In this document: positions 1 through 6,123 of the stretch, one piece after another | How the letters are laid out: every line of letters begins with the position of its first letter | How positions within the stretch are numbered: the stretch's first letter is position 1 | DNA from: JACQKD01 sp964614265 | Lineage (GTDB): Bacteria > Patescibacteriota > Minisyncoccia > Phycocordibacterales > UBA918 | Direction of reading: 5' to 3' | Assembly (NCBI GenBank): GCA_964614265.1 | Contig: CAZTKT010000033.1 | Location: 1 to 7,090 of the forward strand | DNA length: 7,090 nt | Translations under genes and position numbers: made by a program | The notes under the pieces: generated by a model | Databases searched by the model: none | What the model saw: the letters and a program-made list of their open reading frames with translations, nothing else | Told to the model about the DNA's origin: nothing

Positions 1-104
1 TGAGGAGGTGCTCAGAGGAAAGGAAGAATAGCCTCCCGAAAAGGGTATTAGACCGAAAATAATGCGTTGTCTGCTGAGGCGTACACCAAGCAAGAGTTTA
101 GATT

Positions 105-350
105 CTACCCGCCAATCAACACCTGTTTCTGTGTCCGCGAGAGTTTCTTGATAATCCACTCACGTTTCAGCGCATCACCTTTTGTTCCGCACTCCTCTCT
201 ATAGACGAGCGTCACCGGTCGCCGACCATGCGTATACTTTGCACCAACGACACCAGTATTGTGCGTCGCCACCCGTTTCTCCACATCATTGGTACTACCC
301 GTATAATACGTTCCATCAGCGCACTGCACGATGTATACAAAATAGGACAT
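105..350 (-). CDS. GIY-YIG nuclease-family protein (COG2827/UPF0213-like)
   Basis: The 81-residue product is one GIY-YIG domain. Visible landmarks are the first strand with YIV (about residues 6-8) and YTG (16-18), the helix Arg of EKR (R26), the GAKYT...RRP segment (36-45) and the ALKRE helix (60-64), whose Glu is the expected metal-binding catalytic residue. This length is normal for the small stand-alone family, whose cellular role is poorly defined; DNA cleavage or repair is the usual inference. I chose ATG at 350 because family members begin with M-x-Y-x-VYI. A GTG at 362 is also in frame and has AGAGGA eight bases upstream, while the ATG has GAGAAGG about eleven bases upstream, so the start is not settled. 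This is the only gene here with a convincing purine-rich ribosome site. It lies 37 bases (to the ATG) after the Lys-rich peptide gene and may be co-transcribed with it. Family identity is secure; activity is inferred. Confidence 0.9.
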   Translation of the reverse strand: MSYFVYIVQCADGTYYTGSTNDVEKRVATHNTGVVGAKYTHGRRPVTLVYREECGTKGDALKREWIIKKLSRTQKQVLIGG

Positions 351-387
351 AGCAATACACACCTTCTCTGTCCTCTCTCACAAAAGC

Positions 388-450
388 CTATTTCTTCTTA
401 TCTTTCTTTGGCTTCTTCTTTTCCTTTCTGTGTGTTTGTCTCTCGGCCAT
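388..450 (-). CDS. 20-residue Lys/Arg-rich peptide
   Basis: This short frame runs from ATG to TAG and encodes 20 residues, of which about ten are Lys and two are Arg, in the pattern MAERQTHRKEKKKPKK followed by DKKK. Very short Lys-rich tails and peptides of this kind are, from memory, common in Patescibacteria genomes, but I cannot name a family or a function; nucleic-acid binding is only a guess from charge. Support for expression comes from a -10-like TATCAT (460-465) nine bases before the ATG, the same geometry as at csoR. No Shine-Dalgarno is visible. It ends 37 bases before the ATG of the GIY-YIG gene, so it could be the first gene of that transcript or a leader peptide. The frame is short enough to be chance, but the codons are all ordinary Lys/Glu codons rather than low-complexity repeats. 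Confidence 0.4.
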   Translation of the reverse strand: MAERQTHRKEKKKPKKDKKK

Positions 451-459
451 AAATACAAA

Positions 460-465
460 ATGATA
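460..465 (-). promoter_or_regulatory. Candidate -10 box (TATCAT) for the Lys-rich peptide / GIY-YIG transcript
   Basis: TATCAT on the minus strand lies nine bases before the ATG at 450, which would put the transcript start three to four bases before the start codon. No good -35 is seen 17 bases upstream; the region there is AT-rich. The case rests on the matching spacing seen at csoR and at the gene starting at 6010. Confidence 0.3.
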
Positions 466-526
466 TGCGAATAACATTTTTATTCTACCATGACACACCC
501 ACTCTTTACCCAAAACAGAAAGAAGA

Positions 527-542
527 GCTGTGGAAGAACAGC
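527..542 (-). terminator. Weak hairpin followed by T-rich tract, possible end of the copper operon
   Basis: Five-base arms GCTGT (527-531) and ACAGC (538-542) enclose a six-base loop. On the minus strand the hairpin is followed by TCTTCTTTCTGTTTT. The stem is short, so intrinsic termination is uncertain. The 141 bases between the gene ending at 592 and the ATG at 450 otherwise hold a near-palindrome (560-573, one mismatched pair) and no gene that I can support. Confidence 0.25.
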
Positions 543-591
543 ACACACCCACCCGTTCAGATGTCATGATATCTATTCCGACAGTAACGAG

Positions 592-981
592 TTAACTCTT
601 AAACTCGACTTCAAATGGGTACATGCCCATACCACAGGTCCCTTGAAGGGTGATGGCTTGCTGAATACCTATATCAATATCAGTGATTCCTGTTTGTGGA
701 AGAGATTTTGAAATATTCATACTCGGAACAGTAACCGACGCCGAGCAGTCAAACGTCCCGTCCGTGTTGAATCGTATGACCGTTGGAATACCTGCCTGAG
801 CAATACTCTTTCGGGGTTGATAACCACCTTTGGCGGTTATCTCTATGATCTGCTTTCCATCAACAATGCTGACGTTATGTGCCGGCACATCTGGAACGCT
901 ACTCCTCGCACCCTTGGTGAGTATCACAGCACCCCCAATGAGGAGGATGGCTACAACAATTGAAATGCTGGTTGTGTTCAT
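592..981 (-). CDS. Membrane-anchored cupredoxin-like copper-binding protein
   Basis: The 129-residue product starts with one hydrophobic segment (about residues 5-22) that should act as an uncleaved anchor, leaving the rest outside the membrane. The C-terminal part matches the Cupredoxin_1 type of fold. It has an F-x-C segment (C79), a VP...LPQTG stretch (85-98) and the closing TCGMGMY loop (C116, M118, M120), where cupredoxins place their Cu ligands. ATG 981 is preferred over an in-frame ATG at 1026 because it puts the anchor at the N-terminus and avoids a 32-base overlap with the preceding gene, leaving a 13-base gap. It is the last gene of the copper operon. In related proteins this domain is, as I recall, sometimes fused to HMA-SafE proteins like its upstream neighbour, which supports joint function. 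The stop codon sits in a 10-base palindrome (589-598). No Shine-Dalgarno is visible. The likely role is holding or relaying copper outside the membrane. Confidence 0.82.
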   Translation of the reverse strand: MNTTSISIVVAILLIGGAVILTKGARSSVPDVPAHNVSIVDGKQIIEITAKGGYQPRKSIAQAGIPTVIRFNTDGTFDCSASVTVPSMNISKSLPQTGITDIDIGIQQAITLQGTCGMGMYPFEVEFKS

Positions 982-994
982 GCTTGGAATGATA

Positions 995-2053
995 CTAAAA
1001 ATTAAAGATTGGCGATATAAGCCCAATCACCACCAAACTATTAATAAGATTGAAGAGCGCGAACATGATGGCGATCAATCCGGCCGTCTTAAAGAAGACA
1101 CCTGCCTTTGAGCTCTTTTGAATACTGAATGAGCTGAAGCTAATCAGCGCAAGCGCCGGCACGGTACCGAGTGCGAACGCCAGCATGGTGAGTCCTCCGG
1201 TCAGGAAACTTCCTGTGGTAAGCGTATAGAGTTGCATCGACTGAGTGAATCCGCATGGCAAGAAGAATGTGGCAATACCAACAAGGAGTGGTGTAAGCGT
1301 GTGGGTAATCTGTGAGACACCATAGGCACGCTTGGCGATACGCTTCGGCATTGATGGCTGAAGTTTCTTGGTCCAGTGAAAAATATCAAGGAGATTTATA
1401 CCGAGAACGAGCATGACGATACCGATAGTGAAACTTAATACAAATGTGGCGGAAGTATTAAGTGTGAATGCCGACCCTATCGCACCTATGACACCCCCAA
1501 AAATAAAGAACGAGACGATTCGACCTCCATGGAACATCAATTGAGGCCGTACCCTATCTCCTGATTTAGCAAACGTAGCCGACATCGAGAGAACAAGTCC
1601 GCCAACAACTGCCATACACGTTGAAAGCGAAGCGACAATGCCGATCACGAACGCCGTGCTAAACGTCACAGTGCCAGCACTAATGAGGTGTATTATTCCC
1701 ATCTTCTGTAGCACTACAAAAAGCACCGCGAAGCTAAGGGCGATCGGCACTGCACTCTTGAAATCTCCCCATGTGGCAGTATGGTGCTCTTGCCTCTCAA
1801 CTGAGACAGTATAGCCATGAGGCTTCAGCGGGATAGTTAATGCTTCTGCAATTTGTTCCGGTGTGTTATCGCCAAAATCTCCAACGACTTCGACTGAGTG
1901 ATTTTTTAGACTTGAGGTGACGTGAGTGATATTGGGCAGGTCACCAAGCACACTTTCAGTCAGGAACACACACGCATTGCAGTGCATACCATGTATATGA
2001 AATGTGTACCGCTGTGTCTGCTTCATTTTTTCAGTAATCATACTGATTATCAT
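995..2053 (-). CDS. HMA domain fused to SafE/DsbD-like membrane transporter
   Basis: The 352-residue product has an N-terminal heavy-metal-associated domain (about residues 15-86) with the Cu(I) motif GMHCNAC (C25, C28). A membrane domain follows with about seven hydrophobic segments (near 98-120, 127-160, 172-196, 202-224, 250-278, 283-306, 318-347). This membrane part resembles the sulfite-exporter TauE/SafE or DsbD_2 ('UreH-like') family. Two intramembrane cysteines stand at family positions, in SLSTCMAVVGG (C146) and in FFLPCGFTQ (C267). The family includes proteins that move copper or reducing equivalents across membranes; copper transport is inferred from the fused HMA domain and the operon. 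Its ATG overlaps the TGA of the preceding gene as ATGA, so translation is probably coupled, and I chose this start for that reason. Later in-frame Met codons (residues 5 and 10) are alternatives. The cupredoxin gene follows 13 bases later. Confidence 0.85.
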   Translation of the reverse strand: MIISMITEKMKQTQRYTFHIHGMHCNACVFLTESVLGDLPNITHVTSSLKNHSVEVVGDFGDNTPEQIAEALTIPLKPHGYTVSVERQEHHTATWGDFKSAVPIALSFAVLFVVLQKMGIIHLISAGTVTFSTAFVIGIVASLSTCMAVVGGLVLSMSATFAKSGDRVRPQLMFHGGRIVSFFIFGGVIGAIGSAFTLNTSATFVLSFTIGIVMLVLGINLLDIFHWTKKLQPSMPKRIAKRAYGVSQITHTLTPLLVGIATFFLPCGFTQSMQLYTLTTGSFLTGGLTMLAFALGTVPALALISFSSFSIQKSSKAGVFFKTAGLIAIMFALFNLINSLVVIGLISPIFNF

Positions 2054-2664
2054 TCTTGCGTAAATGTATAGGCAGATGGTATCGGATGTGGTAATGCCAC
2101 ATCCGTCCCGTACGTGATGACAATCTCCTGATGATTCTCAAGATGTATCAGACGAGGGTCTGTCTGTATCTCACTTCCATTTACAAAAACCTTGAGGGTC
2201 TTATCATCTTGATCATGGTAGGAACCGATGGAATTTTTTGTAAACAAGACTCCCCACACGTCAAAGAATTGACCTAAGGTAAATGATTCGATGACAGGAG
2301 ATTCTATATGAATAACTGCCGTATCGTCATGAATGTGGATTGGGGAAATAAACCTCTCAGCTTCATGCACACCGATGTCTTTTGGGACAGCGACTGGCTT
2401 TCCATCAATAAAAATATCGATATGTTGATGAATGTGCAGCGCCTGGCCTTCCTCGGCAAGTGCCGGTAAGCCGATTGCATCAAGTCTCTGATGCAAGTAG
2501 CGTAGTTCTGCGATCCAAGGTGCACTACTGGTCTGCATACCTTCTAATACAGGAGGAGTATGTTCTACCAAAGAAACAGTGTTGTGTGGCTCTGAGTAAC
2601 CAGAATAGACCAAAACACTGACCGTCAACACACCTATAAGAGAGAGGTATATTTTTTTATGCAT
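2050..2664 (-). CDS. Secreted or anchored His-rich protein of unknown function (HIHxH protein)
   Basis: The 204-residue product begins with a short basic stretch and a hydrophobic segment (about 4-22), so it should be exported or anchored. The conserved-looking core has HIHQHIDIFIDG (77-88), VPKDIG (93-98), SPIHIHDDTAVIHIESP (107-123) and FTLGQFFDVWG (128-138). The clustered His residues (77, 79, 81, 110, 112, 119) suggest a metal site. I recall similar proteins in archaea and several bacterial groups, annotated as hypothetical; no function is established to my knowledge. Placed between copA and the HMA-SafE gene, extracytoplasmic copper binding is a reasonable inference. ATG 2664 is chosen because it follows the copA stop by 4 bases and exposes the signal-like N-terminus; an in-frame ATG at 2796 would lie deep inside copA. 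The stop TGA overlaps the next ATG. No Shine-Dalgarno is visible. Confidence 0.8.
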   Translation of the reverse strand: MHKKIYLSLIGVLTVSVLVYSGYSEPHNTVSLVEHTPPVLEGMQTSSAPWIAELRYLHQRLDAIGLPALAEEGQALHIHQHIDIFIDGKPVAVPKDIGVHEAERFISPIHIHDDTAVIHIESPVIESFTLGQFFDVWGVLFTKNSIGSYHDQDDKTLKVFVNGSEIQTDPRLIHLENHQEIVITYGTDVALPHPIPSAYTFTQE

Positions 2665-2668
2665 ACTG

Positions 2669-4984
2669 TTATAATTTCTTAGATTTAATTCTAAGGGAAT
2701 TTGAGACCACAGAGACACTTGAAAACGCCATAGCCAGCCCCGCAAAAATGGGGTTGAGAAGCCAACCAAAGATCGGATAGAACACTCCAGCTGCAAGTGG
2801 TATACCGATGATATTATAGATAAATGCCCAGAAGAGATTCTGCTTGATGCCTCGCATAGTCATCTTCGAGAGTTTGATTGCTTTTACAAGCTTTGAAATA
2901 TCTCCACCAAGAAGGGTGATACCTGCCGACTCTATCGCCACATCAGTGCCAGTCCCCATCGCAATACCAACATCAGCCTGGGCCAAGGCCGGAGCGTCAT
3001 TTACCCCATCACCCGCCATGGCCACAATCTTTCCTTGTGATTGCAACTCCTTTACTTTCGCCAATTTATCCTGTGGTAATACATGAGCGACGACATCATC
3101 GATTCCAACCAGCGATGCCGTGTGCTTTGCCGCCTGTGCATCATCACCGGTAAGCATGATGACTTTAATGCCGAGCGAGTGGAGATCCTCGACTGCTTGC
3201 TTTGATGCAACTTTTACTTCATCAGCTACCATGACAAATCCCAGAACTTTTTCTTTAGTTGCAAGGATGACAGGGGTTTTCCCTTGAGATGTATACTGCT
3301 CAATTTTCGACACATCAAATGAGACATCGAGATCTTTTATCAGCGTGGCATTCCCGACAAAATATTCTGTACCGTTAATTGATCCCTTAAGACCCTTACC
3401 TTGGATGCCTTCGAAGTGTGAGACATCCAATAGTGAGACACCCTTTTCCTGTGCATAGTGCACGATGGCATGTGCGATTGGATGCTCTGATTTCTTTTCG
3501 AGCGTCGCAAGAATAGATATCAGTTCCTCGTGTTTCAAGTCTGAAAGATTTTCTATATCGACGAGAGTGGGCTTCCCGATAGTGATTGTGCCTGTCTTAT
3601 CAACAATGACCGTATCTACTGTATGGAGCTTCTCGAGCGTAGTCGCATCTTTTATGAGAATTCCTTCTTGTGCTCCCTTACCAACCCCAACAACGATTGC
3701 CGTTGGTGTAGCAAGTCCTAATGCACAGGGACACGCGATGATCAGCACACCAACAAATGAGACAAGTCCGAACGAGAGAGCCTGCGAGAAGCCCAGTGGA
3801 CCCGTACCGATTACGAGCCACACACCAAGGGTAAGACATGCGATGAAAAGCGTAATAGGCACGAAGACACTTGAAATTCTATCTGCAAGAGCCTGAATCG
3901 GCGCTTTGCTTCCCTGCGCATCTTCAACCATTTTTATAATCTGAGCAAGAAGTGTTTCTGATCCAACTTTCGTTGCCTTGAATGTAAAGGACCCCCGTGT
4001 ATTCATTGTGCCAGACACGACGCTTTCACCGATGTTCTTTTCAGTAGGCATCGGTTCGCCGGTAACCATTGACTCGTCGATAAACGATGAGCCTTCAGTA
4101 ATGACGCCGTCAACAGGAATCTTTGCTCCAGGCTTTACGATAATGAGATCACCGTGTGTTACTTCACTCACTCCGATCTCTATCTCTTTCCCATCACGAA
4201 TCACGAGTGCTGTTTTTGCTTGAAGAGTCAGTAGCTTTTCTATGGCATTACCAGTCTTTATTCTTGACCTTGCTTCAAGATATTTGCCGAGAGCAACAAA
4301 CGTAATAACAACAATGGTGACGTCGTAGTAGGTATGCTCTACGTTTATGAAAGGCCGGAAAAATTCTTCAAAAGCGGTGACTATAAAGCTATAGAGAAAT
4401 GCCACAGATGTTCCAATACCGATCAGCGTATCCATGTTTGCTTTTCCATAGCGGAAAAAACGATACAATCCCAGGAGGTATGGTTTTCCGACAACGAATA
4501 ACGTATACGTCGCAAAGATCGGGAGAAGATGATGGAAAAACTCCTTGAGGGTATAACTCATCGCAGGGACTGCGTTATATTGAGCGAGAATATCCCAGCC
4601 CATAATAAAGATACTAAAAAGTGCCAGTGGGATTGCTGACAGTAGTTTTGATCGCAGGTCTGCCACTTCAGCACACTTCTCTTTTTTCGATTGAGTAAGC
4701 CCAAGATGCGTCGCATGCTCATCGGCTGGCATACCCATCCTGCGTGCATCCATCGCCATCGAAGCCTCCTCTGGCACTATCAGTGTGTACCCAAACTTTT
4801 CTATCTTCTCCGAAAGATGGCGTGGATTGGTTTTTGATTCATCAAACGCCACTTTTGCAGTTTCGGTCCCATAATTCACTTCAACAGACTGAACACCGTC
4901 TATCTTTTTGATAGTTTTTTCAATGATACTCGCACATGAAGCACAGTGCATTCCTTTTATGTGGTAACTGTTAGGAGTGTTCAT
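2669..4984 (-). CDS. copA: Cu(I)-exporting P1B-type ATPase
   Basis: The 771-residue product is a complete P1B-1 ATPase that exports Cu(I) from the cytoplasm using ATP. It has one N-terminal HMA domain with GMHCASC (C14, C17). The rest carries the actuator TGEP (308-311), the transport CPC (418-420), phosphorylation DKTGT (462-466), the nucleotide-domain SEHP (499-502), TGDD (612-615) and GDGVND (658-663). The Cu(I)-specific residues N716 and Y723-N724 of TM7 and M752-x-x-S-S of TM8 are all present, which supports Cu(I)/Ag(I) over Zn/Cd. Between the HMA domain and TM1 is a linker with Met and His residues (about 76-100). Length is normal and no damage is seen. The ATG lies 4 bases after the csoR stop, without a Shine-Dalgarno, so expression should follow the csoR promoter. 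Function is secure; Ag(I) could also be carried. Confidence 0.97.
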   Translation of the reverse strand: MNTPNSYHIKGMHCASCASIIEKTIKKIDGVQSVEVNYGTETAKVAFDESKTNPRHLSEKIEKFGYTLIVPEEASMAMDARRMGMPADEHATHLGLTQSKKEKCAEVADLRSKLLSAIPLALFSIFIMGWDILAQYNAVPAMSYTLKEFFHHLLPIFATYTLFVVGKPYLLGLYRFFRYGKANMDTLIGIGTSVAFLYSFIVTAFEEFFRPFINVEHTYYDVTIVVITFVALGKYLEARSRIKTGNAIEKLLTLQAKTALVIRDGKEIEIGVSEVTHGDLIIVKPGAKIPVDGVITEGSSFIDESMVTGEPMPTEKNIGESVVSGTMNTRGSFTFKATKVGSETLLAQIIKMVEDAQGSKAPIQALADRISSVFVPITLFIACLTLGVWLVIGTGPLGFSQALSFGLVSFVGVLIIACPCALGLATPTAIVVGVGKGAQEGILIKDATTLEKLHTVDTVIVDKTGTITIGKPTLVDIENLSDLKHEELISILATLEKKSEHPIAHAIVHYAQEKGVSLLDVSHFEGIQGKGLKGSINGTEYFVGNATLIKDLDVSFDVSKIEQYTSQGKTPVILATKEKVLGFVMVADEVKVASKQAVEDLHSLGIKVIMLTGDDAQAAKHTASLVGIDDVVAHVLPQDKLAKVKELQSQGKIVAMAGDGVNDAPALAQADVGIAMGTGTDVAIESAGITLLGGDISKLVKAIKLSKMTMRGIKQNLFWAFIYNIIGIPLAAGVFYPIFGWLLNPIFAGLAMAFSSVSVVSNSLRIKSKKL

Positions 4985-4988
4985 GGGA

Positions 4989-5267
4989 TTATTTCATGTT
5001 GTATATTTTTAACAATTCTTTGATTGCTCCCCCTTTGTCATTTTTCAACCTCTCCGTCAGACATGATTCAAGATGACCTTTCAATAATTCTGTGCGAGCA
5101 CTTTTAAGTAGCCCAATCACACTGTCGAGCTGTTGGATAATACTCGGGCAGTATACGTTCTCATCTACCATAGACGGTATCTTTGACAGACTACCCACCG
5201 CCATATTCATAACCTTGTGAGCCTTTGTATTCGGCTCACCCCTCTTGTGTTGCGTGTGCGGTACCAT
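4989..5267 (-). CDS. csoR: Copper-sensing repressor, CsoR/RcnR family
   Basis: The 92-residue product is an all-helical CsoR-family repressor. The Cu(I) ligand set is intact: Cys in VYCPSIIQQ (C40), His and Cys in KGHLESC (H65, C69). The Cys-His and His-Cys spacings (25 and 4) equal those of the M. tuberculosis protein, and the Tyr before the first Cys is kept. I chose ATG 5267 rather than the longer in-frame ATG at 5327, because the extra 20 codons run through the palindrome and the promoter -35/-10 boxes (5277-5305) and do not resemble the family. With this start the length is typical. The ATG would be at about +3 to +5 of the mRNA, so the transcript would be leaderless. A later start at Met codon 20 or 22 would cut helix 1. 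It is first in the copper operon and probably autoregulated: apo-CsoR blocks the promoter and Cu(I) releases it. Confidence 0.92.
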   Translation of the reverse strand: MVPHTQHKRGEPNTKAHKVMNMAVGSLSKIPSMVDENVYCPSIIQQLDSVIGLLKSARTELLKGHLESCLTERLKNDKGGAIKELLKIYNMK

Positions 5268-5299
5268 ATACCCTATACTATAGGGTATATGGTACCGCA
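5257..5299. promoter_or_regulatory. 43-bp perfect inverted repeat, proposed CsoR operator
   Basis: Arms 5257-5277 and 5279-5299 are exact reverse complements (21 bases each) around a single central base at 5278. The inner part has ATACCC...GGGTAT half-sites, similar in type to the C/G-tract, TA-flanked sites known for CsoR. The outer part carries GGTACC on both sides. The palindrome covers the whole spacer and -10 of the csoR promoter and the start codon, so bound repressor would block RNA polymerase. Its length allows two CsoR tetramers. Binding is inferred. Confidence 0.85.
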
Positions 5300-5305
5300 T
5301 GTCAA
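5277..5305 (-). promoter_or_regulatory. Sigma-70-type promoter of the copper operon
   Basis: On the minus strand a consensus -35 TTGACA (5300-5305) is followed by exactly 17 bases and a -10 TATAGT (5277-5282). The predicted transcript start is near 5269-5271, only 2-4 bases before the csoR ATG at 5267. The promoter lies inside the palindrome. A second small dyad (TCATAC/GTATGA, 5318-5333) lies upstream of the -35. Confidence 0.85.
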
Positions 5306-5308
5306 GAT

Positions 5309-5357
5309 GTAGGTACTTCATACGCATGTATGATGGGCATATTTATATACCAAATCT
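5309..5357. repeat. Diverged ~50-bp direct repeat, copy 1
   Basis: This stretch aligns with 6068-6117 at 38 of about 50 positions with one gap. The best part is the last 24 bases (5334-5357 against 6094-6117, 21 identical), ending with an exact 14-base match TATATACCAAATCT. It lies between the stop of the gene at 5369 and the csoR promoter. Confidence 0.6.
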
Positions 5358-5368
5358 CCGAGAAAAGA

Positions 5369-6010
5369 TTATTTTGTGAATTTAAAAGTTGAGAGAATGT
5401 TATATGCTAGTTCCTCATGCCAAACTGCAGTAACTCTAAACATATATGTATCATTATGGAAGTGACCTTGTAAATAAGGGCCCACTAAACTACAAGGAAT
5501 CTCATATACCTTAATTTCTCCACTTTGAGATTTTATACTTGTTTCTTTTGGAAGTTCCATACATCCGGCCGGTGCACCTTCCCGTGGCGCATAACTAGAT
5601 TGGTATTTCTTTATCTCTTGTTCAAATGAATCCTTGGCATAAGGGAAAATGTCAAATGTAACTTGATCTATTTCATTATGTGCTTGCCCAATTTTATCTG
5701 TATGGTCAAAATTGGGATCAGTAACATTAAATTGATCAACTTCGCCATCTCCAAGGACTGGTCCATTAAATTCAACGGTGAGATTGGGTGGGTATTTAAA
5801 TTCAATTCCATATTTATCGCTTGAATAAGTTTTCCAATTAATTGTTTCATCCTTGTTATTTAAAACCACTGGGATTGGTTGCTCTTTATTCTCACCCTTC
5901 AAAATCATCTCAACTACTTTTGGTACCCACATTTTTTGGGTCACCAACAGGCCTAGCCCGACAACAATTAAAATTAGAAGAAAAATCCTAATAAATTTTA
6001 TCAAATTCAT
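5369..6010 (-). CDS. Membrane-anchored secreted protein, PsbP-like fold likely
   Basis: The 213-residue product has a basic N-terminus and one hydrophobic helix (about residues 7-24), followed by a polar linker and an exported domain from about residue 59. The domain opens with WKTYSSDKYGIEFKYP, a start I recognise from many Patescibacteria proteins with a PsbP-like fold; those have no known specific function. Two Cys (C150, C173) could form a disulfide outside the cell. ATG 6010 is preferred over an in-frame ATG at 6046 because it gives a normal signal-anchor N-terminus and has an extended -10 (TGATATACT, 6019-6027) eight bases upstream. The gene is visibly AT-richer than the copper operon and is bounded by two copies of a ~50-bp repeat, so it may have been acquired or duplicated in separately. 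No ribosome site is visible. The link to copper is positional only. Confidence 0.75.
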   Translation of the reverse strand: MNLIKFIRIFLLILIVVGLGLLVTQKMWVPKVVEMILKGENKEQPIPVVLNNKDETINWKTYSSDKYGIEFKYPPNLTVEFNGPVLGDGEVDQFNVTDPNFDHTDKIGQAHNEIDQVTFDIFPYAKDSFEQEIKKYQSSYAPREGAPAGCMELPKETSIKSQSGEIKVYEIPCSLVGPYLQGHFHNDTYMFRVTAVWHEELAYNILSTFKFTK

Positions 6011-6018
6011 ATACGAAA

Positions 6019-6027
6019 AGTATATCA
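6019..6027 (-). promoter_or_regulatory. Extended -10 element for the gene starting at 6010
   Basis: TGATATACT on the minus strand matches the extended -10 pattern TGnTATAAT with one mismatch. No good -35 is present, as is usual with extended -10 promoters. The predicted start is near 6012, just before the ATG at 6010, so this mRNA would also be leaderless. Confidence 0.45.
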
Positions 6028-6029
6028 CG

Positions 6030-6075
6030 GTTCCCACTTCGTCCATTTGCGCAACTTAGTAGACGAAGTAGGAAC
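6030..6075. repeat. Inverted repeat upstream of the anchored-protein gene
   Basis: Arms GTTCCCACTTCGTC (6030-6043) and GACGAAGTAGGAAC (6062-6075) pair over 14 positions. The one mismatch becomes a G-U pair in minus-strand RNA. The 18-base loop holds the small palindrome TTGCGCAA (6047-6054). It lies immediately upstream of the extended -10. There is no T-run, so an operator or attenuator is more likely than a terminator. Confidence 0.5.
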
Positions 6076-6117
6076 TGCTATATGAGGATATGGTGGTTAT
6101 ATCTATATACCAAATCT
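6068..6117. repeat. Diverged ~50-bp direct repeat, copy 2
   Basis: Partner of 5309-5357. It starts 7 bases after the stop of the 66-residue gene and overlaps the right arm of the inverted repeat 6030-6075. The two copies bracket the anchored-protein gene about 760 bases apart. Confidence 0.6.
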
Positions 6118-6123
6118 ATCAAT

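Noticed and set aside
1..104. Short plus-strand open frames at the left edge, one ending TAG at 29-31 with residues EEVLRGKEE
   Set aside because: It could be the end of a plus-strand gene entering from outside the window, but about nine codons are too few to support it; no rRNA, tmRNA or RNase P match recognised either.
560..573. Near-palindrome GATGTCATGATATC
   Set aside because: One mismatched pair, no promoter next to it, and short enough to occur by chance.
588..607. Small hairpin CGAGTT/AACTCG and 10-base palindrome at the cupredoxin stop
   Set aside because: Short stem and no T-run on the minus strand, so not called as terminator.
982..1026. Longer start at 1026 for the cupredoxin
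   Set aside because: It overlaps the preceding gene and puts 15 extra residues before the membrane anchor.
2665..2796. Longer start at 2796 for the HIHxH protein
   Set aside because: It would overlap the conserved C-terminal end of copA by 128 bases and bury the signal-like segment.
3465..3896. 143-residue plus-strand open frame
   Set aside because: It lies antisense to the CPC/DKTGT region of copA, has no family resemblance and no promoter; a shadow of the ATPase codons.
5268..5327. Longer csoR start at 5327 (112 residues)
   Set aside because: The added codons run through the palindrome and both promoter boxes and do not resemble the family; the -10 at 5277-5282 puts the mRNA start after them.
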